Shown piece after piece: positions 6,737 through 12,837 of a stretch of 12,837 bases of DNA. Under the pieces are notes generated by a model. It had not been told where the DNA came from. It did not search any database and was given only the letters and a program-made list of their open reading frames with translations. Position 1 is the first letter of the stretch; each line of letters opens with the position of its first letter. The stretch lies in contig CAZPEM010000099.1 of the NCBI GenBank assembly GCA_964585575.1, forward strand, positions 1-12,837, written 5' to 3'. The position numbers were made by a program, and so were the translations under genes. The stretch is from UBA4655 sp964585575. GTDB taxonomy: Bacteria; Planctomycetota; Planctomycetia; Pirellulales; UBA1268.

Positions 6737-7635
6737 GTGTCACCGTGGCGGCGAACCTGATCGCTCGGAGCTCCCAGCCGGCTGAGGCCCGCCTTGACTC
6801 GCCGCCATTCTCGCGTCAACCAGAATGGCCACGCGTCCGCGCGGAGGTGCGGGCGACACGCGGCCTTCGCCGCCCGGTGGGCGGCGGCGGTGTCGCCGCC
6901 GGTGGCGACCCAGACGTCGTAATCGAGAAACAAGCCGACCCGGCGGGGCTGGAGCACGGGGGCGTGGATGCGCAGATGCGTGGCAGGCCGCCAGTTTTCC
7001 AGCGGGGGAGCGAGAGTCCCGGAGCCGTCGTCGAGCAGGTCATCGCGCACGAAGAAGGCATCGAGCATGGGCTCCACGGCGACGAGGGAATAGCCGTGCT
7101 CGCGGGCCACCGCATGCAGCGCACGCAGCGACGCGCCGTAACAGCGATCGCCCTGCCAGCGGGCGTGAGGATCGTCGGCCCGCGTGACGGAGAGCTCGAG
7201 GGGAAAGTGACAGTTGTATTCGACCGAATAGACCGACGCCCGATAGTGTGGCAGGAGGGCGCGAAACAGCCACAGGTCGGTGGAATCGACGTCGATCGAG
7301 ATGTAGTCGGGCCGGGCCGGCACGTCCGACTTTGCGAATACGCCGACGATATTGGAAGACGTGAGAAACTCCCGCCGCAGGTTGATCGCCGGATTCTCGT
7401 GGACGCTATCCAGGAGCAAGGCCCGCCAGCCCCGGTCGAGAACGAGTGTCGCGACGTTGGCGCCCGTGCCGCCGTCGAGCGCGGCGGCATCGAACCCGAA
7501 TTCCACGCAGAAGGGCGGGTTGTTGGTGGTCGCCACATGACGGAATATTTCGGCGAGGATGCCGTCTTGGCCGCCCTGGGAGCGGGAGCCCTTGGGGAAC
7601 CGCCGCGACGCCAGCTCGCGAACCCAGTCGTGCAT
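6733..7635 (-). CDS. FkbM-like methyltransferase-type protein
   Basis: A 300-residue protein. Residues 18-32 read RSQGGQDGILAEIFRH, the 'SQ.gqDg.l..if' start seen in one branch of FkbM-like proteins. It is followed by PFCVEFGFDAAALDGGTGANVATL (motif I region, residues 41-64), RGWRALLLDS (69-78, where FkbM-like proteins have the SAM-ribose acidic residue), and PDYISIDVDSTDLWLFRALL (109-128, equivalent to the family's 'D.DG.D...L' segment). The C-terminal 80 residues are basic and have no recognisable motif. The ATG at 7633-7635 has only a weak AGGTG ribosome site. Its stop overlaps the GTG of the GT2 fragment by four bases, so the original operon was FkbM-like plus glycosyltransferase. A perfect 17-bp palindrome lies about 105 bases upstream. 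Glycan O-methylation is inferred from family and neighbours. Confidence 0.72.
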   Translation of the reverse strand: MHDWVRELASRRFPKGSRSQGGQDGILAEIFRHVATTNNPPFCVEFGFDAAALDGGTGANVATLVLDRGWRALLLDSVHENPAINLRREFLTSSNIVGVFAKSDVPARPDYISIDVDSTDLWLFRALLPHYRASVYSVEYNCHFPLELSVTRADDPHARWQGDRCYGASLRALHAVAREHGYSLVAVEPMLDAFFVRDDLLDDGSGTLAPPLENWRPATHLRIHAPVLQPRRVGLFLDYDVWVATGGDTAAAHRAAKAACRPHLRADAWPFWLTREWRRVKAGLSRLGAPSDQVRRHGDT

Positions 7636-7734
7636 GAGGCACCTGTGTGTTGGCGAGACGCAGACCGCAGTCGCCGCCCTCGGCTCCGTTCCGGGAGCGA
7701 CGCCGCCGGGGCATGCTCGGTCTCGCGACGCCAG

Positions 7735-7740
7735 ACCGTA
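7735..7740 (-). promoter_or_regulatory. Candidate -10-like element for the FkbM-like gene
   Basis: TACGGT on the minus strand, about 100 bases upstream of the ATG at 7635 and directly downstream of the palindrome at 7741-7757. It has the same core as the sites at 1449 and 8283. No clear -35 is present; weak motif-only call. Confidence 0.22.
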
Positions 7741-7757
7741 GCAAACAGGATGTTTGC
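7741..7757. promoter_or_regulatory. 17-bp palindrome, candidate operator
   Basis: The perfect inverted repeat GCAAACA-GGA-TGTTTGC lies in the gap between the FkbM-like gene (start 7635) and the DUF3127 gene (end 7834). It abuts a TACGGT hexamer on the minus strand about 100 bases upstream of the FkbM-like start. Size and symmetry fit a dimeric helix-turn-helix repressor site that would control the FkbM-like/GT2 unit. As RNA it would form a 7-bp hairpin with a 3-base loop but has no T-tract, so a terminator is less likely. Confidence 0.45.
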
Positions 7758-7833
7758 CGGTCTACCCCGCGCCAATCTCCCGAATCATCGACTGTTCGGC
7801 TCTTGTCGCAGGAAATCCAACCCGGTCACCGCC

Positions 7834-8214
7834 TCAAAACGGCACGTCATCGTCGCTGGCCTCGGCAAAGGCGTCGTTGGGGTCGATGGCGTCGTTCGGG
7901 CCGTCGATTGCCCGACCGTTTGCCGACAACCGTCTGAACGAGAGGCCCTCGGCGCTGAGGAAATATTTGGCCTCGCTGGCCTCGTCCTTCTGCCAGCGGC
8001 GTCCACTCAGGCGGTAGGTCACCTCGATCTCGTCCCCCAGGGCCAGATCGTCCACAGCGTCGCAGCCGTCTTTCACAAACTCGACGGGGATAAAGTTGGT
8101 GAACGTGCCCTTGGACTGCTCGAGCACCAGCAGTCGCTTGCGGAAGCCCTTCTGCCCGAAGGTTTTGGTTTCCTCGATCAGGTGGACGACGCCTCGGACG
8201 GTCGGGTCTTTCAT
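7834..8214 (-). CDS. DUF3127 (SSB-like) protein
   Basis: A 126-residue protein of the DUF3127 family, regarded as a relative of single-stranded DNA-binding protein with an OB-like fold. The family pattern is clear: VVHLIEETKTFGQKGFRKRLLVLEQ (residues 9-33; 'i..i.eTqtFgs.GFrKRe.vv'), then IPVEFVKDGCDAVDDLALGDEIEVTYRLSGRRW (42-74) and EAKYFLSAEG (81-90). The C-terminus is acidic and ends DDDVPF, like the SSB tail that binds partner proteins, which suggests a role alongside DNA replication or repair factors. The ATG at 8212-8214 has no strong ribosome site. It is transcribed alone, and the gene on its upstream side is divergent (NlpC/P60, 8492). The family call is firm; the biochemical role is not established. 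Confidence 0.85.
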   Translation of the reverse strand: MKDPTVRGVVHLIEETKTFGQKGFRKRLLVLEQSKGTFTNFIPVEFVKDGCDAVDDLALGDEIEVTYRLSGRRWQKDEASEAKYFLSAEGLSFRRLSANGRAIDGPNDAIDPNDAFAEASDDDVPF

Positions 8215-8491
8215 GGTTTTTCAGTCGTTGGTTCTCTGCGGTCGGACTCTCGTGCCTTTTCCAGGCGGACGGTCGATTCGAAATCGTACCACACGCAGCC
8301 AACCGCGCTCGTCAGCGAGACTCGCGGTCGCCCCGCTGCCGCTCTCCGCTGCCCGCGGGCCAGCACGCCCAACAACACAGCGCAATCGCTACCCCATCAG
8401 CCACTTCTCGACCAGCCGCTCATTGCGGAAGAACCGCCGACTTTCGTAGTCTGACGGTGAAGCCCTCCTCTCACGAGCGAAGGAATCAAGG
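8215..8491. other. Divergent intergenic region
   Basis: These 277 bases separate the DUF3127 gene (minus) from the NlpC/P60 gene (plus) and must hold both promoters. Apart from the minus-strand GCGTGTGGTACGAT motif (8283-8296) and a poor TTGCGG at 8423-8428 for the plus strand, I see no clear site and no coding capacity. Confidence 0.5.
8283..8296 (-). promoter_or_regulatory. Candidate promoter-like motif upstream of the DUF3127 gene
   Basis: GCGTGTGGTACGAT on the minus strand, about 70 bases upstream of the ATG at 8214. It matches 13 of 14 bases of the site upstream of the DUF1559 gene (1449-1462). The recurrence in the same orientation before two unrelated genes suggests a promoter or regulator motif. 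Confidence 0.25.
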
Positions 8492-9469
8492 ATGAGAAAA
8501 GGCCTGTTCGCTTTCCGCAGTCATGCGTCGTGGGCGGTCGCCTTGTGCGCGATCGTCGCCGCGGTGCCTTGCTGGGCACAGGTTGCGAGTCCACCGGCGC
8601 CGAACCGCGACGGGGCCGTGCAGGAGGGGCTCGGCGAGGGCGATGACGGGGAAAGCGAGAGCATCGATGAGGCCGCCGACGCGAAGCCGCACGACGGCCC
8701 GTACCGCAGCCCCTACAGGTTCTCGTTCAAGGCCCCGCTGAAGGAATTGCTTTTCGATGCCGACGAGCCGCGGGGTAGCCCGAGAGAGCAGAGTTCCGTG
8801 CCTTTTCGGGAGTGGTACACCGCGAAGGCGCGGCATGAATGGGGCTCCTGGGGCGTCCCGGCCAGGCGGTTCGACTGTCCGGCCCACGTGATGCAGAAAT
8901 CGGTGGAGTGGCGGAGGGAACGGGTCGTGGCGGCCGCCGGGCGGTTCATCGGCTACCAGTACCAGCACCATCACGTTCCGGACTGGAATCCGCCGCCAGG
9001 CTGGCCGTGGAAGCAGTGCTGCGCCGGCCACAACGGCCCGGGCATCGACTGCAGCAACTTCAGCGGCTGGAACTACAACTGGGCGCTCGGCATCCACCTC
9101 AAGACGGGCATCCACCAGCAGGCAACCGCGAAATCCGCGCGTTCGTCCCATGGCGAGGTCCACGCCCATGTGATCGAGCGACCAAAAGGCGAGCCTCGGG
9201 ACTGGTACGACACGCTGGTCGACGAACTTCGGCCCGGTGACCTGCTCTACATCGGCAACAAGTCACGCACCAAGGTCACCCATGTCATCATGTGGGTCGG
9301 CACGTGCGGGTCGAACCCGGACGGGACGCCTCTGATCATCGATTCCACCGGGAGTCGCCACAAGGACTCCAACGGGCACGCGATTCCCTGCGGCATCCAC
9401 CTGCGGCCGTTCGAGAAGGGAAGCTGGTATCACGAGTCGTTCGACCATGCCCATCGGTGGGTAAAGTGA
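8492..9469 (+). CDS. Secreted NlpC/P60-like cysteine peptidase
   Basis: A 325-residue exported protein. The ATG at 8492 has AAGGA 7-8 bases upstream. Residues 1-29 are a signal peptide (RKGLFAFR, then SWAVALCAIVAAVPCWA, with likely cleavage before Q30). Residues 40-70 are acidic and low-complexity. The C-terminal half fits the NlpC/P60 fold: the catalytic Cys in GIDCSNFSGW (C187) at the start of a helix, LRPGDLLYI (247-254), then the catalytic His in VTHVIMWVG (H264) and IIDSTG (282-287) on the next strand. These enzymes cleave peptide bonds in cell-wall stem peptides or related amides; planctomycete walls contain peptidoglycan, so a periplasmic or surface wall hydrolase is plausible. A histidine-rich stretch (YQYQHHH) and paired cysteines (QCC) just before the active site are not standard features. 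It is a single-gene unit. Confidence 0.8.
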   Translation: MRKGLFAFRSHASWAVALCAIVAAVPCWAQVASPPAPNRDGAVQEGLGEGDDGESESIDEAADAKPHDGPYRSPYRFSFKAPLKELLFDADEPRGSPREQSSVPFREWYTAKARHEWGSWGVPARRFDCPAHVMQKSVEWRRERVVAAAGRFIGYQYQHHHVPDWNPPPGWPWKQCCAGHNGPGIDCSNFSGWNYNWALGIHLKTGIHQQATAKSARSSHGEVHAHVIERPKGEPRDWYDTLVDELRPGDLLYIGNKSRTKVTHVIMWVGTCGSNPDGTPLIIDSTGSRHKDSNGHAIPCGIHLRPFEKGSWYHESFDHAHRWVK

Positions 9470-9495
9470 AGACCTGGATGGATAAAGCAGCCCCT

Positions 9496-9910
9496 CTTCT
9501 GTAAATGCCGGAATGATCGGGCGGGTCATGTGGCTTTCATGTTCAGGCAAGACCGTTGGGTTTCCCATTCGTCACTGATCTCGCTGAGGACTGCCGACAC
9601 GAGTCTGAGCAGTGAAGCCTCGTTGGGGAACAGGGTGGCGACACGGGGGCGGCGTGTGATCTCTCTGTCGAGTCGTGCGAGGCAGGGAAGTCGAAGACGG
9701 GGAGCGCCTCGGCTCGATCAGGATCTCGGTAGCGGCATCAAGGACAGCACTATCTTCTTGGTGGGGCATCGCAGGTTCCTTCTCGGGGGAGTGAAGCACT
9801 TCCAAGAAAAACTTCGATGGCCCACCTCTTCAACTCGGGCCGCCGGTGCGTGTCCGCCCTCGTCTCGCCACGCTCGACTCGGACGGGCACGCAGCGGCAA
9901 TTTACAGAAG
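9496..9910 (-). mobile_element. Internally deleted IS256-family element
   Basis: The ends carry a near-perfect inverted repeat: CTTCTGTAAATGCC at 9496-9509 and its complement GGCAATTTACAGAAG at 9896-9910, differing by a single inserted base. Weaker matching continues about 17 bases outward on both sides, so the true ends may be near 9480 and 9926. Between them is a transposase remnant on the minus strand (see the pseudogene). At about 415-450 bp the element is a third or less of the usual 1.2-1.5 kb, which fits a MITE-like, non-autonomous derivative. I see no clear target duplication, so the insertion is old or the ends are imprecise. It lies between two convergent genes and interrupts neither. 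Confidence 0.72.
9526..9769 (-). pseudogene. IS256-family transposase remnant
   Basis: The minus strand from about 9690 to the TGA at 9526 reads LARLDREITRR, VATLFPNEASLLRL and VSAVLSEISDEWETQR. This is the highly conserved C-terminal end of IS256/mutator-type transposases ('RTTN.lER.NRE.RRRtrv...FPNeaSllRLv.AvL.Ei.dEW'). The 5' end is probably the ATG at 9769 with an AGAAGGAA ribosome site, giving MPHQEDSAVLDAATEILIE in a different frame. The whole central part, including the DDE catalytic residues, is missing, and the two frames are offset by one base. It cannot encode an active transposase. The C-terminal assignment is strong; the N-terminal piece is inferred from its position inside the inverted ends. 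Confidence 0.75.
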
Positions 9911-10120
9911 CGATGTTGCACTAACTCACCGTCGGTGGTCGTGCTCCCGCTCCCGTCTGCCCGGGCCTGAGAATGTTCCGCTCACCGGCGTGCAAAGTCC
10001 CAAAATGCCTTGGTTCTCTGGGGAGACGAGATGGGGCTCCGGTCTGACGACACCGTCGGACGCACCTGCTCGCCACGAGGCCAGACGCCGCCTCCGCAGC
10101 CGCCTGCCGACGGGCCTCGT
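9911..10120. other. Non-coding gap after the IS remnant
   Basis: This is the rest of the 650-base stretch without an intact gene between the NlpC/P60 gene and the ABC transporter gene (convergent ends). It holds the right outer flank of the IS element and the 3' side of the ABC gene. I see no hairpin with a T-tract and no credible small gene. Confidence 0.5.
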
Positions 10121-12103
10121 TCAGCGGACGGAGCGATTGCGGCCCAGGGCGGCCCGCTCCTGCCAGCGGAGCGCGAGGATCGTGACGAGGGTCGCCACCG
10201 TGATCTGCGTGGCGAGCGCCGCGATCGGGATCCAGATGGCCGGATCGTAGGTGCCGAGGTTCTGCCAGAATATGGGCACCCCGTCCCCCTCGCTGCGGCA
10301 GCCGCGATGCGCCCAGTAGAGCGGCGAGAAGAGCTTCGCCAGCACGGCGAGCACGCCCCCGCGGATCGGCAGAATCGTGGCACCGAGCAAGATCTGGGGC
10401 GTGATTAGGAGCGGCACGGCGAGCACGCCCTTGTCGGTCGAGCGGACGCAAGCCGAGACGATCAGGCCGATCGCCGCGCAGGCCACGGCGGCGAGCCAGT
10501 TGCAGGTGGCGGAGACGAGGGCGCTGCGCCGGTAGATCGACGCGGGGCTCTCGCCACCGATCGCCTCGCGGACCAGGAATCCCAGCTCGACCGTGGCCCT
10601 GAAGATCGCGATCTGCACCGCAAGCACGACGGCCAGCGCCGCGACCTTCGCGATCACATAGGCGGCGAACCGCAGGCCGTGCCGCCGCTCGAGGTCGAGC
10701 ATCGGCCGCTCCTTGACGATCTCACGGAACCCGGTCACGAACCCGAGAATGACCATGCAGATGCTCATCAGCGAGAGCCACTTGAACGTGCCACCCGGGT
10801 CGGTGATTTCACGATGGGGCGCGATGCGGATCGTGTCGGTGAGGGCATGGCGGATGAGCCGCTCGGTCGACGGCTCCCGAAGGTGGGCGAGCAGTTTCGG
10901 CTGGCTGTCGAGGAACACCCGGATCTGGCCGGGAATGCTGGCATCCTGCTCCGAGACCGAGTCGGTGGCGATCGCCTTCGACACCTCCCCCCATACGTCC
11001 GCCAACACCTCCTTTTCGCCGGGGTCGAGGAACCTGGTCAGCATGAGCGGGTTTTTGAATCGCATGTCGGCGAAACCGGCCAGCACGGCTCCCGCGAGCG
11101 CGAGCGGCAGGAGCAGCGACATCAAGAGGCCCACGCGGTCGCGGAGAACCGTCTCGAGTTCTCGGCAGAAAAACGTGGTGAACTGGCTTAAGAATCCTGG
11201 GATCGAGACCACCGCGAGCGAGGCCACCCGCTCCGGGGCAGTGCCGCCGGCCGGCTCGGCGGTCGGCAAAGCCTCCGCCAGAACGCGGTCTTCGGCGAGC
11301 CGCTCCCGCCAGCGGGCCGACCAGAATCCGCGTGGCTTGTCCTCGATGGCGACATACACGTCGGCGAGCCGGTGCACGTCGAAGTGGCCGAGGGCCTCCA
11401 CGCGCGAGCCGAACCACACCACCTCGCCATGGCCCAGGATCAGGAGCTTGCCGGCCTGGTCGACGTTGTCGAGGTGGTGCGTGACCGCGATCACGGTCGT
11501 GCCGGCGCGGGCACGGTCGGCGAGCAGGGCCATGATGCGGGCCTCGGTGGCCGGATCGAGGCTGGAGGTCGCCTCGTCGATCAGGAGCAGTCCCGGTGCG
11601 GCGAGCATCTCGGCCGCGAGGCTCGCCCGCTTCATCTCGCCGCCCGACAGGTGGCCGATCGGATGGTGTCGCACCCTGTCGAGGCCGACCTCGGCGACGA
11701 CCCGATCGATCGCGGACCGTCGTTCCGCGACGGAGGCATCTGCCGGCAGCCTGACCTCCGACGCATAGTGGAGCGCCCGCTCCACCGGCAGGGCCGGCGG
11801 ATTGACGTCCCGCTGCGGCACGTAGCCGATCGCGCCGCGGAGGGCGTCGGCCTCGCCGAACACGTCGTGCCCCCCGACGAGCAACTGGCCGGCAGCCAGC
11901 TCCCGTTCCCCCAGGATCGTCCGCACGAGCGTGCTCTTGCCCGCCCCGCTGGGGCCCAGCACGCAGACGAACTCTCCCGGCTCGATCCGGAAGTTCACGT
12001 CCTGGAGAAGCGTTTTCCGCTCACCGCCCGTGATGCCATCGGGCACCGACACGGTCACACCCTGGGCCGCCACCGAAAGGCCTGCGTGTCGTGCGTGCAT
12101 CAT
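10121..12103 (-). CDS. ABCG-type ABC transporter (ATPase fused to permease)
   Basis: A 660-residue half-transporter with the ATPase first and membrane domain second, the order of the ABCG/White group. ATPase motifs: Walker A GPSGAGKST (residues 50-58), Q-loop VPQRD (95-99), signature LSGGEMKRASL (152-162), Walker B LLLIDEAT (172-179) with the catalytic Glu (E177), and switch His in VTHHLDN (207-213). The membrane domain (about 305-650) has roughly six hydrophobic segments, starting VGLLMSLLLPLALAGAVLAG (324-343). It also has the ABCG-like ERRHGLRFAAYVIAK segment (472-486). About 95 mostly polar residues separate the first two membrane segments. I start at the tandem ATG (12098-12103); the frame stays open upstream, but that extension has no domain character and overlaps the divergent acyltransferase gene. 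It probably forms a homodimer and exports or flips a lipid or other hydrophobic compound; the substrate is unknown. Confidence 0.88.
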   Translation of the reverse strand: MMHARHAGLSVAAQGVTVSVPDGITGGERKTLLQDVNFRIEPGEFVCVLGPSGAGKSTLVRTILGERELAAGQLLVGGHDVFGEADALRGAIGYVPQRDVNPPALPVERALHYASEVRLPADASVAERRSAIDRVVAEVGLDRVRHHPIGHLSGGEMKRASLAAEMLAAPGLLLIDEATSSLDPATEARIMALLADRARAGTTVIAVTHHLDNVDQAGKLLILGHGEVVWFGSRVEALGHFDVHRLADVYVAIEDKPRGFWSARWRERLAEDRVLAEALPTAEPAGGTAPERVASLAVVSIPGFLSQFTTFFCRELETVLRDRVGLLMSLLLPLALAGAVLAGFADMRFKNPLMLTRFLDPGEKEVLADVWGEVSKAIATDSVSEQDASIPGQIRVFLDSQPKLLAHLREPSTERLIRHALTDTIRIAPHREITDPGGTFKWLSLMSICMVILGFVTGFREIVKERPMLDLERRHGLRFAAYVIAKVAALAVVLAVQIAIFRATVELGFLVREAIGGESPASIYRRSALVSATCNWLAAVACAAIGLIVSACVRSTDKGVLAVPLLITPQILLGATILPIRGGVLAVLAKLFSPLYWAHRGCRSEGDGVPIFWQNLGTYDPAIWIPIAALATQITVATLVTILALRWQERAALGRNRSVR

Positions 12104-12186
12104 TGGGAGCAGGTTCTGCCTGTGGGCACCGGGTCCGAAGTCGGCGGTTCCGCCGCCGGAAACAGCAAGGCCCTTTATGCTGCCGC

Positions 12187-12192
12187 AGGATA
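12187..12192 (-). promoter_or_regulatory. Candidate -10 for the ABC transporter
   Basis: TATCCT on the minus strand, preceded by TGG (TGGTATCCT), about 85 bases upstream of the ATG at 12103 in the 136-base divergent gap. It resembles the TGGTACG(A/G)T motifs at 1449 and 8283. No clear -35; weak. Confidence 0.22.
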
Positions 12193-12239
12193 CCATTTCG
12201 CTCAGAGAACGGATTCCCCTGTGACCAAAAGCTTGCCGC

Positions 12240-12837
12240 ATGAAGCAGCGCCGCACCGATCTCGACGCCCTGCGCGGCTTCGCGATGCTCCTCGGCATCG
12301 CCCTCCACGCGGCGTTGAGTTTCTTCGCGTTTCCCTGGCCCGTCCACGACACCAGGCGCAGTGATCTCCTGCCGCTGTTTTTCGTGGCGGTGCACGGCTT
12401 CCGGATGCCGCTCTTCTTCCTGCTCAGCGGCTACTTCACGATGCTCGTCTACCGCCGCCGCGGCCTGGAAAACCTGCTCCGGCAGCGGTTCGCGCGGATC
12501 GTGCTGCCGCTTCTTATAGCGGTCGCGACGATCGTGCCGCTCGACACGGCCCTCAAGGGGTTCGCGGAGCGCGCGATCCGCTCCGAGCCCGCCGTCGCGG
12601 AGATCCTCTCCGGCGACGAGGCCGCCGTTCGCCGCAGGCTTGCCACGCAGGGGGCGGCCGAGCACAAGGACGCGTTCTACGGCCGCACGCCGCTCGCCTG
12701 GGCCACGCTGCACGGCGACCCGGGGATCGTGGCCGCGGTGCTCGATGCCGGCGGCGACGGCAACGAGCGTGACGGCAACGGCAACACGCCCCTCCACGCG
12801 GCCGCCTACTTCGGCCGGGAGGCGGCCGGACGCCTGC
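12240..12837 (+). CDS. Membrane acyltransferase-3 protein with ankyrin repeats (partial)
   Basis: The ATG at 12240-12242 opens a frame that runs off the right edge; 199 codons are visible. Residues 1-115 match the start of acyltransferase family 3 (OafA/MdoC-type): RRTDLDALRGFAMLLGIALH (residues 4-23, with the 'R...lDglRg.ai..Vv..H' motif including R12 and H23). Hydrophobic membrane segments follow (LLPLFFVAVHGFRMPLFFLL, 46-65; RIVLPLLIAVATIVPL, 91-106). R57 in 'FRMPLFFLLSG' is typical of the family. From about residue 118 the protein changes to ankyrin repeats: YGRTPLAWATLHGDPGIVAAVLDAG, then DGNGNTPLHAAAYFGREAAGRL. Family-3 enzymes move acyl groups onto surface sugars or glucans. Ankyrin repeats placed after only two or three membrane segments are unusual and would form a soluble insert or replace the rest. 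No ribosome site is evident before the ATG. Confidence 0.78.
   Translation, partial: MKQRRTDLDALRGFAMLLGIALHAALSFFAFPWPVHDTRRSDLLPLFFVAVHGFRMPLFFLLSGYFTMLVYRRRGLENLLRQRFARIVLPLLIAVATIVPLDTALKGFAERAIRSEPAVAEILSGDEAAVRRRLATQGAAEHKDAFYGRTPLAWATLHGDPGIVAAVLDAGGDGNERDGNGNTPLHAAAYFGREAAGRL

Noticed and set aside
6745..8454. 569-codon open frame on the plus strand
   Set aside because: It lies antisense to the FkbM-like and DUF3127 genes and shows no family pattern; long antisense frames are expected at this GC content.
9530..9970. 146-codon plus-strand frame in the gap after the peptidase
   Set aside because: It is antisense to the IS256 transposase remnant and spans the element's end, so it is not a gene.
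12104..12352. Open frame extending the ABC transporter 83 residues upstream
   Set aside because: The extension has no domain character, overlaps the divergent acyltransferase coding start, and the ATPase begins naturally at the tandem ATG.
11372..12364. 330-codon open frame on the plus strand
   Set aside because: Antisense to the ABC ATPase domain; low-complexity shadow composition, and it runs into the acyltransferase start in another frame.

Overview
This is a GC-rich bacterial window that most likely comes from a planctomycete (Pirellulales-like). The main evidence is a DUF1559-type protein (positions 324-1346), a protein family almost confined to Planctomycetes. Supporting evidence is a DUF3127/SSB-like protein, a secreted protein with a CBM6-like start, and frequent GTG/TTG starts. 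No rRNA, tRNA, CRISPR array or complete mobile element was seen.

Layout from left to right. (1) 1-3061, all minus strand: the 5' end of a secreted carbohydrate-binding protein (runs off the left edge), a membrane-anchored DUF1559 protein, and a translationally coupled pair of class I SAM-dependent methyltransferases. (2) 3229-7635, a glycan-modification block: a stand-alone FkbM-family methyltransferase and an 828-residue protein that joins an unassigned N-terminal domain, a glycosyltransferase-like region and a second FkbM-like domain (both plus strand). Facing them on the minus strand is a third FkbM-like protein, overlapped at its stop by a short GT2 glycosyltransferase N-terminal fragment. 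(3) 7834-9469, housekeeping-type genes: a DUF3127 protein (minus) and a secreted NlpC/P60-like peptidase (plus). (4) 9496-9910: a decayed, internally deleted IS256-family element with matching inverted ends. (5) 10121-12837: an ABCG-type ABC transporter (minus) diverging from a membrane acyltransferase whose frame runs into ankyrin repeats and off the right edge.

Five methyltransferase-type domains next to glycosyltransferase domains between 1500 and 7635 suggest synthesis and O-methylation of a surface or secreted glycan. This is inferred from neighbourhood and family; the substrate cannot be read from sequence. The most notable items are the glycosyltransferase-FkbM fusion beside its apparent paralogue, the GT2 fragment, the shrunken IS256 derivative, a 17-bp palindrome upstream of the minus-strand FkbM-like gene, and the acyltransferase-ankyrin combination.
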